Shown here piece after piece: positions 57,871 to 64,000 of a stretch of DNA of 64,000 bases (its first letter is position 1; each line of letters opens with the position of its first letter). The DNA comes from G965230065 sp965230065 (GTDB lineage: Bacteria; Bacteroidota; Bacteroidia; Cytophagales; Cyclobacteriaceae). The notes beneath the pieces are model-generated. The model saw only the letters and a program-made list of their open reading frames with translations. It had not been told where the DNA came from and did not search any database. The stretch spans positions 2,232,001 through 2,296,000 of the forward strand of contig OZ245942.1 of assembly GCA_965230065.1 (NCBI GenBank), written 5' to 3'. Position numbers and translations under genes: made by a program.

Positions 57871-58848
57871 TCACAACACCCCCTCCTTATACAACCACCC
57901 AAACGTATCCGACAATATCTTTTCTAAAGAAGCATGTTGGTAGCCCAGTTCGCGCCGGGCTTTGGCATCGTTGCACAATACTTTTTCAGTAGCGAATTTG
58001 AATTTTTCGGGGGTGAGGATGGGTTCTTTGACAGAGAATAGGGAACGGAACATACTGCCCCACAACACCAACCGAAGCACCCACACAGGCGTAGCTTTTC
58101 GGGAAAGGGGTTTGTCCAGCAGTCTTTGTAGGGTTTGGATGACCTGCAAAAAACTGGCTTCTATGCCGCCCAGCAGGTATTTTTCTCCGGTTTTGCCTTT
58201 TTCTGCGGCAGTAATATGCGCCTGCACTACATCCTGCACGTGGCCAAATGTACCCGTACCGGGCAGCACACCCGGAAGCGTACCATTATACACCATCTGC
58301 ACCAATTGCGACCAGTTGCCTTTATCATACGGCCCCATCACATGGCAGGGGTTGATGATGGTGGCATCCAGCCCTTGTTGTACGGCTTTTTCCACTTCTT
58401 TTTCTGCCAGGTATTTGGTGAGGTGATAATTCACTCCGCAGCTTTCGGCATTGGAAGGGGTACTTTCGTCAATCGGTTCTTCATGAAAACCAAAAGCGGA
58501 AACGGAAGAAGTGTAAATAAACTTTTTGGCTTTTTTTTCCAGGGCGGCTTTTACCATGTTTTGGGTGCCGGTTACATTGTCTTCATATTGCTCCCGGTTA
58601 TATTTGCGCCACACAGAAGTATTCCCGGCCAGGTGAAAAACCACATCGGGCTGTTCGGGCATGGCAGCCAAAATTTCATCATAATTGCGAATAGAGCCGG
58701 TTACACATTGGGCATCCAACCTTTGCAGGTAGGTGAGGTCAGAGGTGGGGCGGTGCAGGGCGTACACCTTCCAGGCTTCTGCACATAGGGCTTCAATGAG
58801 GTTGAGGCCGATAAAGCCTGTGGCACCGGTTACGAATGCTGTTTTCAT
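57871..58848 (-). CDS. NAD-dependent epimerase/dehydratase family protein
   Basis: A 325-residue extended-SDR protein. The Rossmann nucleotide motif is GATGFIGLNLIEAL at residues 7-20, and the active-site YHLTK (YxxxK) is near 143-147, with KFIYTSSVSAFG before it supplying the serine. Such proteins act on nucleotide sugars or related substrates (dihydroflavonol-reductase-like members also exist); the exact substrate is not identifiable. It is a single minus-strand gene, convergent with the lipoproteins and divergent from the MORN-like gene. The ATG at 58848 is the natural start. Confidence 0.9.
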   Translation of the reverse strand: MKTAFVTGATGFIGLNLIEALCAEAWKVYALHRPTSDLTYLQRLDAQCVTGSIRNYDEILAAMPEQPDVVFHLAGNTSVWRKYNREQYEDNVTGTQNMVKAALEKKAKKFIYTSSVSAFGFHEEPIDESTPSNAESCGVNYHLTKYLAEKEVEKAVQQGLDATIINPCHVMGPYDKGNWSQLVQMVYNGTLPGVLPGTGTFGHVQDVVQAHITAAEKGKTGEKYLLGGIEASFLQVIQTLQRLLDKPLSRKATPVWVLRLVLWGSMFRSLFSVKEPILTPEKFKFATEKVLCNDAKARRELGYQHASLEKILSDTFGWLYKEGVL

Positions 58849-59024
58849 GGTATGACGAAATTACAATTTCGGCTTACATTTTCCCTCACAAAAAGTTATT
58901 TTTAATGCCCACGCACGAAATTTGTATTTACCTTTAACTTTTTATATCTACTGATACGCAATCATTAGAGAAAATAAATATGTTTCTGTATCGTTAGCCC
59001 TGATGAAAAAGTATGTAATTTTTT

Positions 59025-59882
59025 ATGATGAAATCTCAAATACTTTTTAACAGTATCTTTTTCGCCATCCTTGGGTTAGGGTTGCCAGGTGTACTTTACG
59101 CCCAGGAGAAAGAAAAAAAACAACCTCCCGGGAAACAAGATGTGCTGGACGTAGCCCCGGGCATGGAAGTGCCCCTTACCGTAGACCTGGAAGAAGAAGA
59201 GGAGGAGGAAGAGGAAGCTCCCGAGAAAAAGCGGAAAAAGAAGGTTTTTTATGGCATCAAAACGAAGAAAGGGTATGCCAAAACCGGTTTTGGTGATAAT
59301 GCCGTGATAGAAACTTTTTTTTACCTGAAGCAATACGAAGAACCCGACCCCTACGTGCCGGAGATTTATTGGTACGATTTCCGCAGGAAGCGCATCCGCT
59401 CCACACCCAATGTAAAAAAAGAACAGGCGGGTATTTTGCATGGCACATACAAAAAAATGACGGCCGATGGCACCGTGCTGGTAGAAGGCATTTATTACAA
59501 AGGCACCAAACACGGGCGGTGGATGTATTACAATAAAAAAGACATTTTACAGGATAAAGAAAAATACACCCGGGGCTGGCTGCGCGATTCGGAAATGACG
59601 TATTACGACCCAAATACAAGAAGTGAGCTGCAGGAAGTAATCCCGGAAGAATATGGTGAAAAAGAAGGGAAATACTATTATTTCCACAAAAGTGGCCGCC
59701 TGGCCGTGGAAGGCACTTACCAAAGCGACGCCAAAATAGGGTACTGGATAGAATACTACGATTTTCAGGGCAGAAGAAAGAAAGAAATCAAATACCCCGA
59801 CGACCCTTTTGATGAAGAAACCAAGCCCTACATCTCCCGGGAATGGAACCCCCAGGGCGATTTGGTGTACGAACGTAAATAG
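59025..59882 (+). CDS. Exported protein with MORN-like repeats
   Basis: A 285-residue protein with a signal peptide (MMKSQILFNSIFFAILGLGLPGVLYAQ). An acidic stretch of about ten Glu at residues 47-60 is followed by basic KKRKKK. From about 120 onward, MORN-variant repeats appear: GTYKKMTADGTVLVEGIYY, KHGRWMYYNKKD, KEGKYYYFHKSGRLAVEGTY and IGYWIEYYDFQGRRKKEI. Related proteins are often labelled YwqK-like antitoxins, but without a partner toxin here this label should not be taken as function. Two adjacent ATG codons could start it. Confidence 0.8.
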   Translation: MMKSQILFNSIFFAILGLGLPGVLYAQEKEKKQPPGKQDVLDVAPGMEVPLTVDLEEEEEEEEEAPEKKRKKKVFYGIKTKKGYAKTGFGDNAVIETFFYLKQYEEPDPYVPEIYWYDFRRKRIRSTPNVKKEQAGILHGTYKKMTADGTVLVEGIYYKGTKHGRWMYYNKKDILQDKEKYTRGWLRDSEMTYYDPNTRSELQEVIPEEYGEKEGKYYYFHKSGRLAVEGTYQSDAKIGYWIEYYDFQGRRKKEIKYPDDPFDEETKPYISREWNPQGDLVYERK

Positions 59883-60040
59883 TAAAACACAAATTCAAAG
59901 CTCGAATCTCTAAATCCTAAACAAATTCCAATCGGTAAAATCCTAAATGTAAAACTTTGAGTCATTTGGCTTTTGGGTTTAGAAATTAGAACCCAACACA
60001 AAACACTAAACACAAAACAAAAAACTCCCAACAATTTCCC
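59883..60040. repeat. A/C-rich low-complexity spacer with loose inverted repeat
   Basis: Between the MORN-like gene and the cupin gene. The left part has TCTAAATCCTAAACAAATTCC, whose reverse complement loosely resembles GGGTTTAGAAATTAGAA further right; the right part is a string of ACAAAACACTAAACACAAAAC-like words. It looks like an intergenic repeat type rather than coding or regulatory sequence. Confidence 0.35.
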
Positions 60041-60538
60041 ATGCTTCCCCAAGCCAAATACTGGATAGAAAAACTGCACATGCAGCCCCACCCCGAAGGC
60101 GGTTTTTACAAAGAAACATACCGCTCGGACAGTACCACCCTGGTAGGCAATGACAAGCAGGAACGCCACCATAGCACAGCCATTTATTTTTTGTTGCTGG
60201 AAGATAAGTTTTCGGCATTCCACCGCATCAAATCGGATGAGCTTTGGCACTTTTACGCGGGCCAGCCTATTGAGATTTTTTACTTTGATGCACAAAATAA
60301 ATTGCAAACCATCCGCCTGGGCAACAACCCCCAAAAAGGGGAGCAGTTTCAGGCGGTGGTGCCGGCCGGTTGCTGGTTTGCTTCCCGTATGGCCCGGCCC
60401 GGTACGTATGCGCTGGTAGGCTGTACGGTAGCGCCCGGTTTCGATTTTCAGGACTTTGAAATGGCCGAGAGACAGGCTTTGCTCCGCCAATACCCCCAAC
60501 ATACGCAAATTATTACCGAACTCACTTACGATAGCTGA
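60041..60538 (+). CDS. Cupin (DUF985/cupin_5) family protein
   Basis: A 165-residue cytoplasmic beta-barrel protein. Family stretches: QPHPEGGFYKETYRS near residues 15-29, TAIYFLLLEDKFSAFHRIKSDELWHFY near 45-75 (quoted in parts), and VPAGCWFASR with the final ALVGCTVAPGFDFQDFEMA. The conserved His, Glu and Tyr suggest a metal or sugar-like ligand site, but the function is unknown for the family. It stands alone upstream of the DUF4129 gene, with a 103-bp spacer that holds an inverted repeat. Confidence 0.88.
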   Translation: MLPQAKYWIEKLHMQPHPEGGFYKETYRSDSTTLVGNDKQERHHSTAIYFLLLEDKFSAFHRIKSDELWHFYAGQPIEIFYFDAQNKLQTIRLGNNPQKGEQFQAVVPAGCWFASRMARPGTYALVGCTVAPGFDFQDFEMAERQALLRQYPQHTQIITELTYDS

Positions 60539-60564
60539 TAAGGTTTGTTTATTTTGCAGGCTGT

Positions 60565-60626
60565 CGGTTTCCAGTTGCGGGTTGTCTGATTGCCCGTTTT
60601 AATAGATAACAGGCAACCCGTAACCG
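60565..60626. repeat. Inverted repeat upstream of the DUF4129 gene
   Basis: CGGTT (60565-60569) with AACCG (60622-60626), and GTTGCGGGTTG (60574-60584) with CAACCCGTAAC (60614-60624) complementary with one mismatch. It ends 16 bp before the ATG at 60642. Its GTTTCCAGTT word also occurs at 9683-9692. Confidence 0.55.
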
Positions 60627-60641
60627 GCCAAAAAAATCAAC

Positions 60642-61361
60642 ATGCGTATTATCATCACTTTCCTTTTTTTGCAGATTTCCAGTCTTGCTTTTGCACAGGA
60701 AGCGAATGACGCTGTAAGTGTTCAATACGATTCATCAGAGGTGCAGCGTCGTACCATTCCACAAGAAAAACTGGAAAACTTCCGGGCCGATGGTGATTTT
60801 GACTACGGACAGGAAATTGCCGAAGGGGTTAGCATTTGGGACCGCATTCGTTACTGGATTTTTAAATTATGGCAAACCATTTTTGGTGAATCGGTTACAG
60901 GCGAAATTATTGAGTTTGCTTTTTATGTGCTTTGCCTCGCCGGGCTGGTGTATGTCATCCTCAGGCTACTGGATGTGGATGCCACCAAATTGTTTTACAG
61001 AAGGGAAAAAGAAGAAGGTTTGAAATTTCAGGATGCTTTGCACGACAATATTCACTCCATTAATTTTGAAGAAGAAATTACCCGGGCTTTGCAGGAGAAA
61101 GACTACCGCAAAGCCATCCGCCTGCGTTACCTTTTTGCCCTGAAAGAACTGGCCGATCGACAGGTAATCCGCTGGCAACCTGGTAAAACCAATGCGGAAT
61201 ACTTGCAGGAAGTATCTTCGGAATACCAATCTGTCCTGAATGATTTGAGCTATTATTATATGTATACCTGGTACGGCAATTTTTCCGCCGATGAGCCTTT
61301 GTACCGCCGTGTAGAAAACATGTTTTATCAACTGGACAAAACCCGCACTGCCCACGCATGA
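60642..61361 (+). CDS. DUF4129 domain membrane protein
   Basis: A 239-residue membrane protein. Signal peptide MRIIITFLFLQISSLAFAQ; one transmembrane helix near 88-108 (IIEFAFYVLCLAGLVYVIL); then the cytoplasmic DUF4129 domain with ALQEKDYRKAIRLRYLFALKEL, GKTNAEYLQEV and YYMYTWYGNF. DUF4129 proteins are usually found with MoxR and DUF58 genes in regulatory or maturation complexes; their function is not established. It overlaps the next gene by 4 bp (ATGA, 61358-61361). Confidence 0.9.
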   Translation: MRIIITFLFLQISSLAFAQEANDAVSVQYDSSEVQRRTIPQEKLENFRADGDFDYGQEIAEGVSIWDRIRYWIFKLWQTIFGESVTGEIIEFAFYVLCLAGLVYVILRLLDVDATKLFYRREKEEGLKFQDALHDNIHSINFEEEITRALQEKDYRKAIRLRYLFALKELADRQVIRWQPGKTNAEYLQEVSSEYQSVLNDLSYYYMYTWYGNFSADEPLYRRVENMFYQLDKTRTAHA

Positions 61362-62566
61362 GCAAAGACCGCAAATATATGCTGATTTTGGGGGCACTGG
61401 TATTGGCATTGGTGCTGGTTGAATATTTCAAACCACGTCCGCTTGACTGGACACCCACCCTTTCAGCACAAGATAAAATTCCATTCGGGGCATTGGTTTT
61501 GGATAGTGTGCTTACCAACCTCTTTCCGGGAGCAGCAGTGTTGAACAGCAACAACACATTGTATGAAATGAGTGAAGAGGAAGAAGAACTTCCTGAAAAT
61601 ATATTCATTCTTGCCAGTAACTTCACACCCGATTCCCTGGATATGGAAGTGCTTTTTAAAACAGTGGAAAGTGGAGGAAATGCTTTCATTGCGGCCAGTT
61701 TTTACGGTAGTAAATTTGCCGATACCCTGAACTTGCAAGCCGGCTTCAATTTAGGGCAAATCATCAGGGATGAACCGCAAATAAACCCGGAGAGCGATTC
61801 GGCAAGCATCCATTTTGTAAATCCGCACCTGCATACCGGCGCCTATTACTACCGGATAGAGAATGTTTCAGATTTCTTTACCTCTTTTGATACTACCCGC
61901 ACCACTGTATTGGCTGTGAATGAAAAAAACAGGCCGGTTTACCTGAAAACAAACTGGGGCGAAGGCGCTTTTTACCTGAGTTCTGTGCCTCTTGCTTACA
62001 CCAATTATTACCTGCTCAAAGAAAATAATTCGGAATATGCAGCCCAATCTCTTTCCTATTTGCCCGTGGCTGACATAGCCTGGACGGAATATTACCAGAC
62101 AGGCCGTATGGAATCGCCTTCGCCTCTGCGGTTTGTACTCAGTAATCCGTCTTTGAAATGGGGCTTTTATGTTACGATGGGCGGGCTGCTGGTGTTTATG
62201 CTATTTGAAGTGAAACGGAAGCAAAGGGCGATTCCCGTAATTGAACCTCCCAAAAACACCACCCTGGAATTTGTGAAAACGGTAGGCAATCTTTTCTACC
62301 GAACTAAAAGCCATAAAAACATTGCCCATAAAAAAATCACTTATTTCCTGGATTATCTGCGCACAAAATACCGTCTGGATACTTCCAATATGGATGAAGA
62401 ATTCAGGGAAAAACTGGAAAAAAAATCTGGTAAATCCAGGGAAGAAGTTGACGCCTTGTGCAATATGATAAAATCATTAGAACAAAAAGAAAGCATAAGC
62501 AAAAAGGAGTTACTTGCATTGAACAGAAAAATTGATGTTTTTTATCAGAATATGAAAAATCAATAA
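61358..62566 (+). CDS. DUF4350 domain membrane protein
   Basis: A 402-residue protein. An N-terminal helix (YMLILGALVLALVLVEYF, residues 7-24) and a second near 266-286 bracket a DUF4350-like extracytoplasmic domain. ESGGNAFIAASFYGSKFADTL and AVNEKNRPVYLKTNWGEGAFYLSSVP are characteristic. The C-terminal 110 residues, beginning KTVGNLFYRTKSHKNIAHKKI, are cytoplasmic and helical. The gene is translationally coupled to the DUF4129 gene by an ATGA overlap. A 314-bp gap of palindromic elements separates it from moxR, unlike the tight spacing elsewhere in the operon. Confidence 0.88.
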   Translation: MSKDRKYMLILGALVLALVLVEYFKPRPLDWTPTLSAQDKIPFGALVLDSVLTNLFPGAAVLNSNNTLYEMSEEEEELPENIFILASNFTPDSLDMEVLFKTVESGGNAFIAASFYGSKFADTLNLQAGFNLGQIIRDEPQINPESDSASIHFVNPHLHTGAYYYRIENVSDFFTSFDTTRTTVLAVNEKNRPVYLKTNWGEGAFYLSSVPLAYTNYYLLKENNSEYAAQSLSYLPVADIAWTEYYQTGRMESPSPLRFVLSNPSLKWGFYVTMGGLLVFMLFEVKRKQRAIPVIEPPKNTTLEFVKTVGNLFYRTKSHKNIAHKKITYFLDYLRTKYRLDTSNMDEEFREKLEKKSGKSREEVDALCNMIKSLEQKESISKKELLALNRKIDVFYQNMKNQ

Positions 62567-62583
62567 AATTAAAATAGCACTCT

Positions 62584-62678
62584 CCCCGGATGAACGATAG
62601 TGAATTCCGGGGTCTCCCTTATCTGAGCAGGAGGCCCCGTGCCATGGTGGCCGGAATTCGCTGCGCTCATCCTGGGGT
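62584..62678. repeat. GC-rich palindromic element, copy B
   Basis: Outer arms CCCCGGATGA (62584-62593) and TCATCCTGGGG (62668-62678) complementary apart from one extra base; inner arms GAATTCCGG (62602-62610) and CCGGAATTC (62651-62659) exact. The stretch 62641-62661 matches 52754-52774 of copy A at 20 of 21 bases. A shorter version of the same family. Confidence 0.72.
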
Positions 62679-62780
62679 ATTTCGCTTAATTTTTAACCCG
62701 TTTTAATCGTCCTCGTCTCCAGACGACCGGTGTCCCGTCGAGGATGCTGTGGGGTTGCGTTTTTAAACGCTATACCACCA

Positions 62781-62804
62781 AAACCTCGTTCGGAAACGAG
62801 GTTT
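62781..62804. repeat. Perfect 10-bp hairpin with CGGA loop
   Basis: AAACCTCGTT (62781-62790) and AACGAGGTTT (62795-62804) are exactly complementary with a 4-nt CGGA loop. No T-run follows, so it is not an intrinsic terminator; it lies 77 bp before the moxR start. Could be a repeat element or a leader structure. Confidence 0.7.
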
Positions 62805-62880
62805 AGCTAAAAAGAGTAAAAGTTTCAATTTGCATAAATTTACCAGTTAAGGAAAAACAGAAAAGATATATTTCACTTTC

Positions 62881-63900
62881 ATGGAAGAAAATAAAGAAAA
62901 ACCGGATAATACGACAGACAGTCACCAGCCAGAAGTATTTACCAGCCGTGTAGACCTCTCGGCCCTGCACGAAAGTGTAACTGCCATCAAAAACAGCCTT
63001 GGCCAGCTGATAGTGGGGCAGGAACGGATGATAGAACTCATCATCACCGCCATTTTGGCCGATGGGCATGTGCTGCTGGAAGGCGTGCCCGGCGTGGCCA
63101 AAACCCTCACTGCCAAGCTGGTGGCCCGCATCATTTCGGTAGACTTTTCGCGTATTCAGTTCACGCCCGACCTCATGCCTTCGGATGTGCTGGGTACTTC
63201 GGTATTTAATGAAAAAACCACCGATTTTGAGTTTCGAAAAGGCCCTGTTTTCGCCAATATCGTACTGGTAGACGAAATCAACCGCGCCCCGGCCAAAACC
63301 CAGGCTTCCCTGTTTGAAGTGATGGAAGAAAGGCAAATCACCATTGACGGCACTACCCATAAAATGGAACCGCCCTTTATGGTGCTGGCAACCCAAAACC
63401 CCATTGAGCAAGAAGGCACGTACCGCCTGCCCGAAGCCCAGCTCGACCGATTTCTGTTCAAAATTGAGGTGAATTATCCTTCCCTGGATGAAGAAACGCT
63501 CATGCTGCAAACCTTCCACCAGCGAAAAAATATGGTGGACATCACTTCGGTAGCGCCGGTACTTTCAGCAGCACAACTGGCCGATTACCGCCAAAAAGTG
63601 CGCGGCATTCATGTAGAAGAAAAGCTCATTCGTTACATAACCACCATCGTGAACGAAACCCGTACGGCCAAGTCCATGTTTTTGGGTGCTTCTCCCCGGG
63701 CTTCCCTCGCCATCCTTTCGGGAGCCAAAGCCTACGCTGCCATTCAGGGACGTGACTTTGTAACACCAGAAGACATCAAAAGTGTAGCCCTGCCCGTATT
63801 GATTCACCGCATCATCCTTACACCAGAAGTAGAAATGGAAGGCCAGCAACCTGCCGACGTACTCACCCGACTGATTGATAAAGTAGAAGTACCAAGATAA
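62881..63900 (+). CDS. MoxR family AAA+ ATPase
   Basis: A 339-residue ATPase. Walker A LEGVPGVAKTLTAKL near residues 65-79; Walker B VLVDEINRAPAKTQASLFEVME near 128-150 (quoted in part); sensor 1 ATQNPIEQEGTYRLPEAQLDRF near 170-190. MoxR proteins act as chaperone-like ATPases, often with DUF58 proteins. The next gene begins one base before its stop (TAATG overlap at 63900), so the pair is coupled. The ATG at 62881 gives a normal length. Confidence 0.95.
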   Translation: MEENKEKPDNTTDSHQPEVFTSRVDLSALHESVTAIKNSLGQLIVGQERMIELIITAILADGHVLLEGVPGVAKTLTAKLVARIISVDFSRIQFTPDLMPSDVLGTSVFNEKTTDFEFRKGPVFANIVLVDEINRAPAKTQASLFEVMEERQITIDGTTHKMEPPFMVLATQNPIEQEGTYRLPEAQLDRFLFKIEVNYPSLDEETLMLQTFHQRKNMVDITSVAPVLSAAQLADYRQKVRGIHVEEKLIRYITTIVNETRTAKSMFLGASPRASLAILSGAKAYAAIQGRDFVTPEDIKSVALPVLIHRIILTPEVEMEGQQPADVLTRLIDKVEVPR

Positions 63901-64000
63901 TGATAGCTTTGCTGCGCTCCTTATACTTTCAAAACCGCTTCTTCATGGCATTGGCCGGAGTGGCCCTGTTGTTTGTTGTAAGCTTCAGCTTTCCGGTACT
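63900..64000 (+). CDS. DUF58 domain protein (partial, N-terminus only)
   Basis: The frame opens with ATG at 63900 (overlapping the moxR stop by one base) and runs off the window after 33 residues: MIALLRSLYFQNRFFMALAG continuing into a hydrophobic stretch. An opening NRFF-type segment followed by a helix pair is usual for DUF58 proteins, which follow moxR in this operon type. Assigned mainly from context, as the domain itself is outside the window. Confidence 0.7.
   Translation, partial: MIALLRSLYFQNRFFMALAGVALLFVVSFSFPV

Larger units (their letters stand above)
62567..62880. other. 314-bp intergenic mosaic of palindromic elements between DUF4350 and moxR
   Basis: Holds copy B of the GC-rich palindromic element (62584-62678), a hairpin CGTCT-CC-AGACG (62714-62725) nested in TCCTCG...CGAGGA, a GCGTTT-TT-AAACGC hairpin (62757-62770) and a perfect 10-bp hairpin (62781-62804). 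No gene or clear promoter is seen. Confidence 0.6.

Noticed and set aside
59025..59882. YwqK-type antitoxin with a partner toxin
   Set aside because: MORN-like repeats alone do not show antitoxin function, the protein has an export signal and no toxin-like gene is adjacent.

Overview
The window is a stretch of chromosome from a member of the Bacteroidota, most likely a Cytophagales-type bacterium. The markers are type IX secretion (T9SS) components (a PorP/SprF protein and a type B C-terminal sorting domain), TonB-dependent receptors with an N-terminal carboxypeptidase-regulatory-like domain, menaquinone synthesis (menA), bacillithiol synthesis (bshA), a ferredoxin-type 2-oxoacid oxidoreductase, and promoters fitting the Bacteroidota TTTG-N17-19-TAnnTTTG pattern. 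I see no rRNA, tRNA, CRISPR array, transposase or prophage.

Layout. 1-12.5 kb: a partial class III PLP enzyme resembling PbfA, an exported NIPSNAP protein, a large PAS-rich hybrid kinase, pyrE, a double UspA protein, menA-argS, and a two-gene signalling unit (a HAMP-GAF-PAS sensor without an output domain plus a STAS/SEC14-like protein). 12.6-16.5 kb: prfA with a good promoter, a beta-helix lipoprotein, a YjbQ protein and a TauE/SafE exporter. 16.5-20.6 kb (minus): a small membrane protein, mutL and two rhomboid proteases. 20.6-30.3 kb: a GH3/beta-lactamase-like fusion, bshA, a YugP-type metallopeptidase, an acyl-CoA dehydrogenase, an AraC regulator, mgsA-yigZ and recA.

30.3-37.6 kb (minus): a compact operon of a T9SS type B cargo, a PorP/SprF protein, an OmpA/PD40/LysM protein and a fibre-like protein ending in an S74 self-cleaving chaperone. 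It looks like a secreted or surface-fibre module. 38-47 kb: an AddB-like Fe-S nuclease, GtrA, a PhoD-like phosphatase, a TonB receptor and a CRY-DASH flavoprotein. 47.1-51.8 kb (minus): an FAD/ferredoxin oxidoreductase overlapping korA, which overlaps korB; together they form a 2-oxoacid oxidoreductase with its own probable NAD(P)H module. 52-56.4 kb: a NadR-like kinase, then a TPP riboswitch ahead of a TonB receptor and a ThiY/THI5-like protein that lacks a signal peptide, a thiamine or thiamine-precursor acquisition locus. 56.6-60.5 kb: two lipoproteins, an NAD-dependent epimerase, a MORN-like protein and a cupin. 60.6-64 kb: DUF4129-DUF4350-MoxR-DUF58 (the last cut by the window edge), interrupted by a mosaic of palindromes.

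The most unusual non-coding content is a set of intergenic palindromic elements. Two copies of one GC-rich family lie at about 52.7 and 62.6 kb, and several looser inverted repeats sit at 5.8, 9.7, 55.3, 56.4 and 60.6 kb. The most interesting protein-level points are the S74/T9SS operon, a degenerate GH3 domain fused to an intact serine hydrolase, the signal-less THI5-like protein under a TPP riboswitch, and the output-less sensor. All functions are read from sequence motifs by eye; no database search was possible.
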